A DNA stretch of 53,594 nucleotides from Kutzneria sp. (GTDB taxonomy: Bacteria; Actinomycetota; Actinomycetes; Mycobacteriales; Pseudonocardiaceae), in the NCBI GenBank assembly GCA_019239965.1, contig JAFAZC010000055.1, positions 1-53,594 on the forward strand, in the 5' to 3' direction. Position 1 is the first letter of the stretch, and each line of letters begins with the position of its first letter. Of this stretch, positions 8,927 through 18,225 are shown in pieces. The notes under the pieces were generated by a model that worked only from the letters and a program-made list of their open reading frames with translations, was not told the DNA's origin and did no database searches. The position numbers were made by a program, and so were the translations under genes.

Positions 8927-10252
8927 TCAGGCGCCGTTGATTCCGACCACGCCGTCCATGGTGCCGACATAGGCCCGCGGCCCGGACAGTGTCGGCGAGG
9001 CGAAGTGCGGCGCGCGTCCGATCGAGAGCTGGCCGCGCACGGCCCCGCTCTGCTCGTCCAGCGCGTACAAGGTGCCGCCGTCGTAGTCGACCACCCACAC
9101 CGCGCCGCCGCCGACGGTCGGTGAACCAGGTGCCTTGACCGGAGACGTCCATCGCACGCTGAGCGTCCCGGTGCCGTCGACCGCAACCGCCTTGGGTCCG
9201 GCGCCCCGGCACGGCATGAAGATCGTCCCAGCATCGACCGCCGCACCACCGTAGGACGGGCAGATGGTCAGCGACGAGACGAGTTCGGCCAGTTTGTCGG
9301 ACTTCATGACGTACGCGACGCCCCGCTTGCCGGTGATGACAACGTAGCCGCCGACGAGTACGGGGCTGGACGAGCCGAGGTCGATGTCGTGGGCGTTGTC
9401 GTCGACCCAGGTGGACGGGGTGAAGACATCGACCTGGTCCAAGCGGTCTGCGGCCAGCGCGATGACCGAGTCGCTCCCGTCGTAGGTCGTGGTCGACTCG
9501 CCGTTGCCGACCGAGTACAGCAACCGGCCGGCGGCTTCCACCGCGCCGCCGGGAGCCCAGATGCCGGCCTCTCTCGACGTGGGGACTGCGTAGTCGTGGC
9601 GGTCCGTGCCATCGGTGCGGACCGAGACGACCGAGCCGACGTAGTCACCACAGTCTCCAAAAAGCCCGCCATAGGCGATGTTGACCCTGCCGTTGGTCAC
9701 GGTGAGCGCACTGCGCTGCTGGTGGGCGATGGGCGTGCCACTTGGCGGCTCGACAGTGGTCGTGACCTCGACGGCACCGGTCTTGGCCGAGATGCCGACC
9801 AGAGTGTGGTTGCCGCCTCCGGTCTCCGCCAGCGCGTATACCCGGCCGCTGTCCGGGTCGTAGGCCATCGTGCTGGTGATCCCGAGTGGGTCGATGTTCC
9901 CGCATGGTAGGTCGGCGCGGGGCATCGGTGTACCCAGATTGTCTGACCACTGCACCGCGCCGGTGTCTGGATCGAGCGCGTACACGGTGTCGTTCTCGGT
10001 CGCGGCCAGCAGCCTGCCACCGACCATGAGCGGCTGGCCGTAGACCGCCCCGTCGAGCTTTGTGTGCCACGCCTGGGACGGCGCGGACACCGGCGGCATC
10101 GTCGCGGTGCCCGAGCGCTGGTTGTCCCGATGATATGTGGGCCAGTCCTCGCTGGCGGCATGCTCCGCGGGTTGGACCGTTGTCGACGGCGCACACGCGG
10201 CGACGACGGCGCCGACACCCACCAGAACCCCCAGGACCCTGCGCATGGTCAT
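8927..10252 (-). CDS. Lipoprotein with PQQ-type beta-propeller repeats
   Basis: This 441-residue protein starts MTMRRVLGVL and has a lipobox ending AVVAAC with the lipidated Cys at residue 20. The rest consists of repeated propeller blades with patterns such as VYALDPDTGAVQWSD, LLAATENDTVYALD and TLYALDEQSGAVRG, typical of PQQ-dependent-dehydrogenase-like (PF13360) propellers. Catalytic quinone residues are not evident, so a binding or assembly role is more likely than a dehydrogenase. The start at 10252 (next ATG 10246) puts the signal at the N-terminus. The leuS -10 element lies only 13 bp beyond this start codon, so the two divergent promoters must overlap. Confidence 0.8.
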   Translation of the reverse strand: MTMRRVLGVLVGVGAVVAACAPSTTVQPAEHAASEDWPTYHRDNQRSGTATMPPVSAPSQAWHTKLDGAVYGQPLMVGGRLLAATENDTVYALDPDTGAVQWSDNLGTPMPRADLPCGNIDPLGITSTMAYDPDSGRVYALAETGGGNHTLVGISAKTGAVEVTTTVEPPSGTPIAHQQRSALTVTNGRVNIAYGGLFGDCGDYVGSVVSVRTDGTDRHDYAVPTSREAGIWAPGGAVEAAGRLLYSVGNGESTTTYDGSDSVIALAADRLDQVDVFTPSTWVDDNAHDIDLGSSSPVLVGGYVVITGKRGVAYVMKSDKLAELVSSLTICPSYGGAAVDAGTIFMPCRGAGPKAVAVDGTGTLSVRWTSPVKAPGSPTVGGGAVWVVDYDGGTLYALDEQSGAVRGQLSIGRAPHFASPTLSGPRAYVGTMDGVVGINGA

Positions 10253-10264
10253 CAGTGTGTGGGC

Positions 10265-10270
10265 TACGAT
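10265..10270 (+). promoter_or_regulatory. Putative -10 element of leuS leader transcript
   Basis: TACGAT is a good TAnnnT -10. The A of the leader peptide ATG (10277) lies 7 nt downstream, where transcription should start, so the leader mRNA is probably leaderless. The -35 would fall inside the divergent lipoprotein gene; no strong hexamer is seen there. Confidence 0.5.
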
Positions 10271-10276
10271 GCCCTC

Positions 10277-10315
10277 ATGAATAGGGCCGTCCTGCTCCTT
10301 ATTCGGCCGCGTTGA
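10277..10315 (+). CDS. leuS leader peptide with three consecutive Leu codons
   Basis: A 12-codon open frame reads MNRAVLLLIRPR and stops with TGA at 10313. The three adjacent leucine codons are CTG CTC CTT, then Ile. It lies between the -10 TACGAT and a hairpin followed by T-rich sequence, 155 nt ahead of leuS. This is the layout of ribosome-mediated transcription attenuation: stalling at the Leu codons when charged tRNA-Leu is scarce would favour an antiterminator, so leuS would be induced. The reading frame is visible in the sequence; the mechanism is inferred from classical amino-acid attenuators. Confidence 0.6.
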   Translation: MNRAVLLLIRPR

Positions 10316-10354
10316 CCCGCTGAACACGCGAGGTCGGCGCGGCGACCCCTCATG

Positions 10355-10398
10355 CCCCCCTGAAGCAAGGGGATTCGGCTGGGGGGTTTCGTGTTGTT
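10355..10398 (+). terminator. Attenuator terminator in the leuS leader
   Basis: CCCCCC at 10355-10360 pairs with GGGGGG at 10381-10386; AGC (10364) with GCT (10378) extends the stem past a 3-nt bulge. TTTCGTGTTGTT follows. A competing pairing exists: CCCC at 10346-10349 or 10357-10360 can pair with GGGG at 10369-10372, which would break the terminator. Confidence 0.5.
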
Positions 10399-10469
10399 GA
10401 GGGTGGTTCCATGAGGCGTTGAGTGGTTCCGAGTTGGCTGAGCCGGATGTGACGAAGGAGTTCCGTGTG

Positions 10470-13304
10470 ATGAGCAGCGAGATCGGTGCCGAGGCGGTGC
10501 CGGCCCACCGCTACACGGCGACGCTGGCCAACTCGATCGAGCAACGGTGGCAGGAGTACTGGACTTCGCACGGCACGTTCCACGCGTTCAACCCGGTTGG
10601 CGAGTTGAGCGGCGAAGGTCCCGTACCCGCGGACAAGCTGTTCGTGCAGGACATGTTCCCGTACCCATCCGGAGCCGGTCTGCACGTCGGACACCCGCTC
10701 GGCTTCATCGGTACCGACGTCTTTGCTCGCTTCCACAGGATGACCGGACGCAACGTGTTGCACACGATGGGCTTCGACGCCTTCGGGCTGCCCGCGGAAC
10801 AGTACGCTGTGCAGACCGGGCAACACCCGCGCCAGACTACCGAGGCCAACATAGCCAACTACCTGCGGCAGATTCGGCGGCTGGGTCTTGGCCACGACGA
10901 GCGTCGGCGGATCGCCACCATCGACCCTGACTACTACCGCTGGACCCAATGGATCTTCCTGCGGATCTACAACTCCTGGTACGACACTGATGCGGGCCGA
11001 GCGCGTCCGATCTCGGAGCTGGAGTCCGAGTACGCGCTGGGTCAGCGGCCAACGCCGGACGACCGTGCTTGGGATGAGCTGACGACGGCGGAGCGGAACG
11101 AGCTCATCGACTCGCAGCGGCTGGCATACCTGTCCGAAGCCCCGGTGAACTGGTGCCCGGGGCTGGGAACGGTGCTGTCCAACGAGGAGGTCACCGCGGA
11201 CGGCCGCAGTGAGCGTGGGAATTTCCCGGTGTTCCGTCGCAACCTGCGGCAATGGATGATGCGCATTACCGCCTACGCCGACCGGCTGGTCGATGACCTC
11301 GACCGACTGGACTGGCCGGAGAAGGTCAAGGCCATGCAGCGCAACTGGATCGGCCGGTCGCACGGCGCACGGGTCCGGTTCGGTGCGCCGGGCGGGGTAG
11401 TCGTCGAGGTGTTCACGACGCGTCCGGACACGCTGTTCGGCAATGTCGGCCTGGCGTTGGCGCCGGAGCACCCGCTGGTGGACGCCATCGTCGCGGACGC
11501 CTGGCCAGCCGATGTGGACAGCGGCTGGACGGGCGGGGCGCCAACCCCGGCCCAGGCGGTCGCGGCCTACCGGCACGCCGCGGCGATGAAGTCCGAACTG
11601 GACCGCCAGGAGTTCAAGGACAAGACCGGCGTGTTCACCGGGACCTACGCGACCAATCCGGTCGATGGCAGGAAGGTGCCGGTGTTCATCGCTGATTACG
11701 TGCTGATGAACTATGGCACCGGTGCGATCGGCATATCGCCGGGTGAGGATCAACGCGACTGGGACTTCGCGAGCGTCTTCGGCCTGCCGGTCATTCACAC
11801 CGTGCGACTACCGGCGGACTTCGACGGGGAGGTGTACGACGGCGACGGGCCGCACATCAACTCGGGATTCCTAGATGGCCTGGACATCGCGGACGCCAAG
11901 AAGGCGATCACCGCGTGGCTGGAGGAACACGGCCACGGCGAGGGCACCGTGCAGTTCAAGCTGCGCGACTGGCTGTTCTCCCGGCAGCGCTACTGGGGTG
12001 AACCGTTCCCGATCGTCTACGACGCCGACGGCACCGCGATGGCGCTTCCCGAGAGCATGCTGCCGGTCGAGCTGCCCGAGGTTCACGACTACTCACCGCG
12101 TACCTTCGACCCGGAAGACGCTGACTCTGAGCCGTCTCCTCCGCTGTCGCGCGCCACCGAGTGGATCGAGGTGGAACTGGATCTCGGCGACGGTCTCAAG
12201 ACCTATCGCCGCGACGTGAACACGATGCCGAACTGGGCGGGCTCGTGTTGGTACCAGATGCGGTACGTCGACCCCGACAACGACAAGTGCCTCATCGATC
12301 CGGTCAACGAGGAATACTGGCTCGGGCCGCGCCCGGAGATCCACGGCCAGGATGACACCGGCGGCGTCGACCTGTACGTCGGCGGTGTCGAGCATGCGGT
12401 GCTGCACCTGCTGTACTCCAGATTCTGGCAGAAGGTCCTATTCGACCTCGGCCACGTCAGCGCGGAGGAGCCGTACCGCAGGCTGTTTAACCAGGGCTAC
12501 GTCCAGGCATATGCCTATATCGACGAGCGTGGGTTCTACGTCCCCGCCGAGCAGGTGGAGGAGCGTGACGGCCGGTTCTTCTTTGACGGCAAGGAGGTCA
12601 ACCGGGAATACGGCAAGATGGGCAAGAGCCTGCGCAACGTCGTCACCCCGGACGAGATCTGCCAGCGCTACGGAGCGGACACCTTCCGATTCTATGAGAT
12701 GTCCATGGGCCCGATGGACGTTTCCCGACCGTGGGCGACCAAGGACGTCATCGGTGCCCAACGGTTCCTGCAGCGGCTATGGCGCAACCTCGTCGACGAG
12801 GAAACCGGCGGGTCGCGGGTGACTGAGGACGAACCGGACGACGAGACACTGCGTGCGGTGCACAAGGCGATCGCCGGGGTACGCGAGGACTATGCCGAGA
12901 TGCGGTACAACACCGCGGGCGCCAAGTTGATCGAGCTGAACAACTATCTGACCAAGAAAGGCGAGGGCGTGCCACGGTCGGTGGCCGAACCGCTGGTACT
13001 GATGCTGGCGCCGTTGTGTCCACACCTGGCGGAGGAGCTGTGGTCGAGGCTCGGCCACAGCGGGTCTCTCGCGCACGGGCCGTTTCCCGAGGCAGATGAG
13101 CGCTATCTCGTCGAGGACACGACCGAGTACCCGATCCAGGTCAACGGGAAGGTCAGGTCCAGGGTCGTCGTGCCGGCGGAGGCGGGGCGGGACGAGGTTC
13201 GGCTCGCCGCACTCGCGGAGGAGCGGATCGCCGAGCTGCTCGGCGACCGGGAACCCAGCAAGGTGATCATCGTTCCGGGCCGGATGGTCAACATCGTCGT
13301 CTGA
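10470..13304 (+). CDS. leuS: Leucyl-tRNA synthetase
   Basis: This class Ia synthetase charges tRNA-Leu with leucine in the cytoplasm. The 944-residue product has the HIGH-type motif HVGH (72-75, after [10 protein letters not shown]), a CP1 editing insertion, and the KMSKS-type loop KMGKS (716-720). The C-terminal domain ends with [13 protein letters not shown] and [13 protein letters not shown], as in bacterial LeuRS. ATG 10470 follows GAAGGAG at 10454-10460; GTG 10467 is in frame directly before it and is equally spaced. Longer open frame upstream (from 10419) lies within the leader and is not needed. Regulation is likely by the leader peptide and attenuator described at 10277-10398. Confidence 0.97.
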   Translation: MSSEIGAEAVPAHRYTATLANSIEQRWQEYWTSHGTFHAFNPVGELSGEGPVPADKLFVQDMFPYPSGAGLHVGHPLGFIGTDVFARFHRMTGRNVLHTMGFDAFGLPAEQYAVQTGQHPRQTTEANIANYLRQIRRLGLGHDERRRIATIDPDYYRWTQWIFLRIYNSWYDTDAGRARPISELESEYALGQRPTPDDRAWDELTTAERNELIDSQRLAYLSEAPVNWCPGLGTVLSNEEVTADGRSERGNFPVFRRNLRQWMMRITAYADRLVDDLDRLDWPEKVKAMQRNWIGRSHGARVRFGAPGGVVVEVFTTRPDTLFGNVGLALAPEHPLVDAIVADAWPADVDSGWTGGAPTPAQAVAAYRHAAAMKSELDRQEFKDKTGVFTGTYATNPVDGRKVPVFIADYVLMNYGTGAIGISPGEDQRDWDFASVFGLPVIHTVRLPADFDGEVYDGDGPHINSGFLDGLDIADAKKAITAWLEEHGHGEGTVQFKLRDWLFSRQRYWGEPFPIVYDADGTAMALPESMLPVELPEVHDYSPRTFDPEDADSEPSPPLSRATEWIEVELDLGDGLKTYRRDVNTMPNWAGSCWYQMRYVDPDNDKCLIDPVNEEYWLGPRPEIHGQDDTGGVDLYVGGVEHAVLHLLYSRFWQKVLFDLGHVSAEEPYRRLFNQGYVQAYAYIDERGFYVPAEQVEERDGRFFFDGKEVNREYGKMGKSLRNVVTPDEICQRYGADTFRFYEMSMGPMDVSRPWATKDVIGAQRFLQRLWRNLVDEETGGSRVTEDEPDDETLRAVHKAIAGVREDYAEMRYNTAGAKLIELNNYLTKKGEGVPRSVAEPLVLMLAPLCPHLAEELWSRLGHSGSLAHGPFPEADERYLVEDTTEYPIQVNGKVRSRVVVPAEAGRDEVRLAALAEERIAELLGDREPSKVIIVPGRMVNIVV

Positions 13305-13509
13305 GCTGTTCTCGATCCGGCTGTCGGCGCCGATCTGACAGCCCAACTCGTCCAGCAGGGCCCGCGATGTGAGCAATGTCGTCTCCTACTGGAATAGGCG
13401 CGGACTCGCTCTCATCACCCTGCCGGCGACGTGGCGACCGCGGTTGGCGGCCGTTAGGAACGCGTCAAGATTGGTGCCGTCCTTGTCGCCGGCTGTCAGG
13501 CTCGGTGAC

Positions 13510-15474
13510 GTGAGTGGCCTCGTGAAGAGGGTGCTGGTCGGCCGGCCGTTACGCAGTGCGAGGTTGGGCGAGACCCTGCTGCCGAAGTGGTTGGCGCTGC
13601 CGGTGTTCTGCAGCGATCCGATCTCATCGGTCGCGTACGCGACCGAACAGATCGTGCTCGTGTTGGCCGCGGGAGGCGTTGCGGCACTGACACTGACCCC
13701 ATGGGTCGGGCTGGCCGTGGTCGTGCTGCTCGTCGTCGTCGTGGCGTCCTACCGGCAGACCTGCTATGCCTACCCGAACGGCGGCGGCGCGTTCGTGGTG
13801 AGTAAGGACAATCTGGGCGAGACCGCGGCGCTGATCGCGGCTAGCGCGCTGCTGGTCGACTACGTGATGACGGTGGCCGTGTCGATCGTCTCCGGAGTCG
13901 TGGCGATCACCTCGGCGGTACGCCAACTCGCCCCGCACGCGGTGGTTCTCTCGGTCGGTTTCGTCGTGGTCTTGGCCCTCGCTAACCTGCGAGGCACCAA
14001 GGAATCGGGCCGTGCGTTCGCGGTGCCGACCTACCTGTTCGTAGGGCTCACCCTGCTGATGTTCATCGTCGGCGCGGTGAAGGCCTACAGCGGCGGGCTT
14101 GCGATGGCCGAGACCGCGACGCAACCGGTCGAGCCGACCGTCCAAGTCGGCGGGATCTTCACACTGGTCATCGCGGTGCGGGCGTTCGCGGCAGGCTGCA
14201 CCGCGCTCACCGGCGTCGAGGCGATCAGCAACGGCGTGCCGGCCTTCCGCAAGCCGAAAAGCCGCAATGCGGCACTGACCCTCACGCTGATGGGTGGCAT
14301 CGCCATCGTCCTGTTCATTGGGATCACCGTGCTCGCGGTCGTGCTACGTGCACACGCCCAGCCGGACGGCAACCCTTCGGTCATCTCCCAGCTCGCCGCA
14401 GCGGTGTTCGGCGGAAGTTCGACCTTGTTCTACCTGTTCCAGGCCGCAACCGCCGGCATTCTCGTGCTGGCCGCGAACACGGCGTTCAACGGATTCCCAG
14501 TGTTGGCGTCGATCCTCGGCCGCGAACGCTACCTTCCCCGACAGCTGCACAACCGAGGCGACCGGCTGGTGTTCTCCAACGGAATTCTGCTGCTGGCCGG
14601 CGCCGCGGCCGCCCTCATCATCGGATTCGACGCCGATATCGACAAGCTGATCCAGCTGTACATCATCGGTGTGTTCACCAGCTTCACGCTGAGCCAGTTC
14701 GGGATGGTGCGGCATTGGAGCCGCGAACTCGCGGCCGAGACTGGGACAAGGCGGCGGTCCATCCGCAGGGCGCAGCTGATCAACCTGCTCGGTGCACTGT
14801 CAACGAGCGTCGTGCTTGTTGTCGTATTCGCGACGAAGGTCCAACACGGTGCCTGGCTCGCAGTGGCCGCGATGATTCTGCTGTTCTTCGTGATGCGTGG
14901 GATCAACCGGTACTACGGGCGGGTCAGCCAGGAGATCATGGCTGACGACGAGACACCGACACTGCCCGGTCGGATGCGCGCGATCGTGCTGGTGTCCCGG
15001 CTGCACCGGCCGGCGCTGCGCGCGCTGGCCCTGGCCAGGGCGACGCGGCCGGACGCGCTGGAGGCGGTCACCATGGACCTGGACGAGGCTGACACCCGCA
15101 CACTCGTCCAGCAGTGGGAACGGCGGCACTTCGCCATGCCGCTGAAAGTGCTGTCCGCCCCCTATCGCGACCTGATCCGGCCGCTTGCCGACTACGTCAA
15201 GCAGGTGCGTCGGGACGAGCCGGGTTCGGTGATCACGGTGTTCATCCCGGAGTACGTGACGACGCGCTGGTGGCAGCACCTACTGCACAACCAGAGCGCC
15301 CTGCGGCTCAAGGCCCGGCTGCTGCTCACGCCCGGAATTGTGGTGGTCAACGTTCCCTATCACCTTGGCGTCACCGATCAGGGGTGGCTCGGTGGTCTCA
15401 ATCCCAGCCATGCGGAGACGACAGGGGCGCCGCGGAAGCACGCTGGCACGACCACGGGGCGGAACACGGAATGA
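13510..15474 (+). CDS. APC-superfamily permease, KimA-like (putative potassium transporter)
   Basis: The 654-residue protein has 12 predicted membrane segments preceded by RVLVGRPLRSARLGETLLPK and FCSDPISSVAYATE, the start pattern of KimA/YdaO-type APC permeases. A cytosolic C-terminal domain of about 150 residues (from GRMRAIVLVSRLHRPALR to IVVVNVPYHLG) resembles the soluble domain of KimA, a high-affinity K+ importer inhibited by c-di-AMP in Bacillus. K+ as substrate is therefore inferred from the family. The start is GTG 13510 (VSGLVKRV); GTG 13522 is an alternative, and the open frame further upstream lacks conservation. The 205 bp before it (13305-13509) show no gene. It is followed after 28 bp by the mycoredoxin-like gene. 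Confidence 0.8.
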   Translation: MSGLVKRVLVGRPLRSARLGETLLPKWLALPVFCSDPISSVAYATEQIVLVLAAGGVAALTLTPWVGLAVVVLLVVVVASYRQTCYAYPNGGGAFVVSKDNLGETAALIAASALLVDYVMTVAVSIVSGVVAITSAVRQLAPHAVVLSVGFVVVLALANLRGTKESGRAFAVPTYLFVGLTLLMFIVGAVKAYSGGLAMAETATQPVEPTVQVGGIFTLVIAVRAFAAGCTALTGVEAISNGVPAFRKPKSRNAALTLTLMGGIAIVLFIGITVLAVVLRAHAQPDGNPSVISQLAAAVFGGSSTLFYLFQAATAGILVLAANTAFNGFPVLASILGRERYLPRQLHNRGDRLVFSNGILLLAGAAAALIIGFDADIDKLIQLYIIGVFTSFTLSQFGMVRHWSRELAAETGTRRRSIRRAQLINLLGALSTSVVLVVVFATKVQHGAWLAVAAMILLFFVMRGINRYYGRVSQEIMADDETPTLPGRMRAIVLVSRLHRPALRALALARATRPDALEAVTMDLDEADTRTLVQQWERRHFAMPLKVLSAPYRDLIRPLADYVKQVRRDEPGSVITVFIPEYVTTRWWQHLLHNQSALRLKARLLLTPGIVVVNVPYHLGVTDQGWLGGLNPSHAETTGAPRKHAGTTTGRNTE

Positions 15475-15502
15475 CTTGAGGTGTGCGCGGGTTGTGGCAG
15501 AC

Positions 15503-15781
15503 ATGAGCGAGTCCACCCCCGAAGTCCTGGTGTATGTCCGTCCTGGCTGCCCGTTCTGCACGACACTGCGTGCCGGTCTCCTGCGCAGCGGACTGGAGTT
15601 CAGGGAACTCGACATCTGGCAGGACCCGGGGGCGGCGGCCGCGGTGCGGGCCGTGGCCGACGGCAACGAGACCGTGCCGACGGTCAACATCGGCGACAGG
15701 TGGATGGTGAATCCGTCAACGAAGCAGGTGCTGACGGCCGTCACCGCCGAAGCGCCCGACCTGCTCCCCGGACGGGACTGA
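15503..15781 (+). CDS. Glutaredoxin-family protein, mycoredoxin-like
   Basis: This 92-residue thioredoxin-fold protein has the redox motif CPFC (C16, C19) in VRPGCPFCTTLR and the cis-Pro segment ETVPTVNIGD. Spacing and the VPTV block resemble actinobacterial mycoredoxins, which reduce mycothiol mixed disulfides; that substrate is inferred from the family and lineage. It begins at ATG 15503. It may be cotranscribed with the upstream permease, 28 bp away, and it converges on the YVTN propeller gene, 19 bp away. Its length is normal for the family, and no export signal is present, so it is cytosolic. Confidence 0.85.
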   Translation: MSESTPEVLVYVRPGCPFCTTLRAGLLRSGLEFRELDIWQDPGAAAAVRAVADGNETVPTVNIGDRWMVNPSTKQVLTAVTAEAPDLLPGRD

Positions 15782-15800
15782 CTGCCGCGAAGCGAGCCAA

Positions 15801-16832
15801 TCACTGCCCGGCGGGCACGGCGACCGTTGTCGCTGAGAACGCATGTCCGGCGAGGCCCACCAGGTCCAGCTGCGCACTGACGAGGTTCGTGTCACTGTCG
15901 AGCACCGTGGTCGACTGGTCAACCGCGAGGTAGACATAGTGGTCGTGCGGCGCGGTGACGGCTCCGTACGCATGCAGCGCGATGCTGTCCCGAACGCTTC
16001 TCGTCTTCGTGTCGACCACTGAAACCGTGCCGTCCAGCGGGTTTGACACGTACAGCTGGCTGCCGTCCGAGGAGACCGCGAGTCCCCAGGCGCCGGCACC
16101 CACCTCGATCTCGTCGACCACTTTGTCGGTGTTGTTGTCGATCACGGTGACCATGCCGTTGGCGGCAGGTGTCTCACCTGCGTGTGTGACGTATGTGGTC
16201 GAGCTGTCCGGACTCACCGCGACCTGCTGCGGCAGTGCCGCGACCGGGATAGTGCCCACCGGGACCGCCGTGTGCGCGTCGAGCACAGCCACGCTGCCGC
16301 TTTGGTTGTTGCTGACGTACAGCCGGCGGCCGTCCGGGCTGACCGCGAGACCGGTCGGCGTCGTCCCTACCTGGATGACCGAGTACAGGGTCCCCGACCT
16401 GGTGTTGACCGCCAGCAGGAGACCCTGACCACCGGCCGAGGCGGTGACGTACAGCAGCACGCCGTCGGGACTGATCGCAGCCGAGTCCAGCTGTGCGTTG
16501 ATCTTGATTCGCTTGGTGAGGTGAGCTGATGCGGTGTCGACAACGCTGATCGTTCCGATCCAGCCGTTGATGACATACGCCGTGCGGTCGTCTGGGCTGA
16601 CCGCCAACCCGGTGGTCCTCGCGTTGGTCTCCACCGTGGCGGCGACAACGCCGCCGGTCAGATCGACGATCTTCAGTTCGTCGCCTCGACCGATGACATA
16701 CGCGTGCCGGACTCCCTTGGTGACCGCGGCGGTCGGTACGTTGGTGGCGCCGATGGACTCCTGACCAGCCATGACTGTCACCGACACGAGTGCGATCGCC
16801 ACCACGACTCTGAGCCGCTGGTTCCCGAGCAT
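15801..16832 (-). CDS. Exported YVTN-type beta-propeller protein
   Basis: This 343-residue protein starts MLGNQRLRVVVAIALVSV with a signal peptide ending near SIGATNVP. It is built of repeated blades with the pattern LAVSPDGRRLYVSN / VAVLDAHT / VGTIPV, i.e. YVTN/YncE-like 7-bladed propeller repeats. Such proteins are usually extracytoplasmic binding or scaffold proteins with no fixed enzymatic function. The start is ATG 16832 with GGAG 9 nt upstream; GTG 16865 would add 11 residues. A structured region (16918-17036) lies about 85 nt upstream and could be its 5' untranslated region. Confidence 0.8.
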   Translation of the reverse strand: MLGNQRLRVVVAIALVSVTVMAGQESIGATNVPTAAVTKGVRHAYVIGRGDELKIVDLTGGVVAATVETNARTTGLAVSPDDRTAYVINGWIGTISVVDTASAHLTKRIKINAQLDSAAISPDGVLLYVTASAGGQGLLLAVNTRSGTLYSVIQVGTTPTGLAVSPDGRRLYVSNNQSGSVAVLDAHTAVPVGTIPVAALPQQVAVSPDSSTTYVTHAGETPAANGMVTVIDNNTDKVVDEIEVGAGAWGLAVSSDGSQLYVSNPLDGTVSVVDTKTRSVRDSIALHAYGAVTAPHDHYVYLAVDQSTTVLDSDTNLVSAQLDLVGLAGHAFSATTVAVPAGQ

Positions 16833-16917
16833 GGGTGCATTCTCCAGCGCGGTGGCGCACTTCACCGCCCGGGCAGGTCAGTCGAGCGGTACGGGCGACA
16901 CGGACGGAGGACGAAGA

Positions 16918-17036
16918 GCCCTGGTGCCGGCCACTCGGGGGGCTACGCGGCCGACACCAGGGCGCTGTTCAGGCTCCACGGCCGTGCCGCTGGGACACAG
17001 CCGGCGGGAGCCCACCACAGGGGTAACCCCAGCGGC
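16918..17036. other. Structured intergenic region with two stems and a possible pseudoknot
   Basis: The 441-bp gap between the YVTN gene and the ribokinase gene holds no convincing gene but has strong dyads. Stem A: 16918-16932 pairs with 16949-16963, 14 of 15 positions, with a 16-nt loop. Stem B: GCCGCTGGG (16986-16994) pairs with CCCAGCGGC (17028-17036). GGCTCC at 16972-16977 can pair with GGAGCC at 17007-17012 inside the loop of stem B, giving a pseudoknot topology. Plus-strand TTTTT follows stem B at 17043. It could be a 5' leader of the YVTN gene (minus) or of ribokinase (plus), or a free small RNA. I could not match it to a known riboswitch class. Confidence 0.5.
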
Positions 17037-17273
17037 ATACACCTTTTTATCAGTCTTGCGGCGGAATTGTTACAGTCCGCGACTCATCCGTTATGACCCC
17101 TGCCGCTACGACCAAACGGCGTACCAGGAACCCGCCAAGAGAAGCAACAGGTCGGCGAGGAGAAACGCGACGACTTTGACGATGCCCTCGAGCGTCACGA
17201 GGTCGAAAAGTAGCAACTTGAGCACTACAGCTCCGTATACCTACTCAGTTCCGTCCGTGGCAGTCTCGACGAG

Positions 17274-18185
17274 GTGACTACCAAGATCAGGGTCCCCAGG
17301 GTCGTGGTGCTGGGAGCGGCCAACGTCGACGTCGTGGTGCAGGTCGAGCGCCGTCCCGATGTCGGCGAGACGGTGTTGGGGTCAGACACCGTGCTCGCCT
17401 CCGGCGGCAAGGGTGCCAACGCCGCGGTGGCCGCCGCACTGCTTGGCGCCGAGGTGGCGCTTCTCGGCGCGGTGGGTGACGACCAGAACGGCCGGTTGCT
17501 GACGGAGGCGATGACCGAGGCTGGTGTCGCGATGGACCTGGTCGCGGTCACCACGCGGGCCAGTGGCGCCGCCTACATCACCGTGACGCCGGACGGCGAG
17601 AACACCATCGTCGTCTCGCCCGGCGCGAACTCCACCGTCACGGTCGCACGGGTGGAGCAGGCCGCGGACACGATTGCGTCGGCAGCCGTGTTGCTCGCCT
17701 CACTCGAGGTGCCCATCGACGCTGTGGAGCGGGCTGTATCGATCGCCGCGACAGCCGATGTCCGACCGGTGGTGAACCTGTCCCCGGTCGCGTCGCTGTC
17801 AACGGAGACGCTCGCGGAGCTCGATCCGCTCGTCGTCAACGAGCACGAGGCCGGGTGGCTGCTCGGCGGGATGTTCTCGGCTGAGCGGTTGCTCAGCCTC
17901 GGACCGAGGTCGGCCGTGGTCACGCTCGGTGCGCGTGGCGCGTTGGTCGTCGAGTCGACCGGCGTCACGGAGGTGCCCGCGCCGCGGGTGCGAGTTGTGG
18001 ACACTACGGGTGCTGGCGACTGTTTCGTCGGGTCGATGGCGATGCGGCTCGGAGAAGGCGCGAGTCTGGTCGACGCGGTGGGGTACGCGGCGCGGGTCGC
18101 GGCCCTGTCGGTCACGCGGCCCGGAACACAGCGGTCCTATCCGACCCGCCACGACGTCCTCGCGGCCGAGGGCGGCGAGGAATGA
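17274..18185 (+). CDS. rbsK: Ribokinase (PfkB family)
   Basis: This enzyme phosphorylates ribose at O5 to feed the pentose phosphate pathway. The 303-residue protein has the PfkB N-terminal signature SGGKGANAAVAAA (43-55) with the ANVDVVV substrate strand before it, and the C-terminal DTTGAGD (243-249) whose last Asp is the catalytic base. The NEHEAGWLLG block also matches ribokinases. The start is GTG 17274. No ribose ABC transporter or LacI regulator is adjacent; instead PTS enzyme I follows after 40 bp in the same direction, so the two may be cotranscribed. Specificity for ribose rather than a related sugar or nucleoside is inferred. Confidence 0.85.
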   Translation: MTTKIRVPRVVVLGAANVDVVVQVERRPDVGETVLGSDTVLASGGKGANAAVAAALLGAEVALLGAVGDDQNGRLLTEAMTEAGVAMDLVAVTTRASGAAYITVTPDGENTIVVSPGANSTVTVARVEQAADTIASAAVLLASLEVPIDAVERAVSIAATADVRPVVNLSPVASLSTETLAELDPLVVNEHEAGWLLGGMFSAERLLSLGPRSAVVTLGARGALVVESTGVTEVPAPRVRVVDTTGAGDCFVGSMAMRLGEGASLVDAVGYAARVAALSVTRPGTQRSYPTRHDVLAAEGGEE

Positions 18186-18225
18186 CGGGGCGGAAACGGA
18201 CCTGACAGAAGGTATGGTCCAGACC

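Noticed and set aside
13305..13509. Possible minus-strand gene start (MLTSRALLDELG) or tRNA between leuS and the permease
   Set aside because: The frame runs antisense through leuS without domain features, and no tRNA cloverleaf or T-loop motif is visible.
16918..17036. c-di-AMP (ydaO) or cobalamin riboswitch
   Set aside because: The conserved core strings of these classes are not found on either strand.
16771..17277. Plus-strand open frame of 168 residues across the YVTN start and intergenic gap
   Set aside because: Composition is not like a real protein (Arg/Thr-rich, no domain) and it overlaps a good gene and the structured region.
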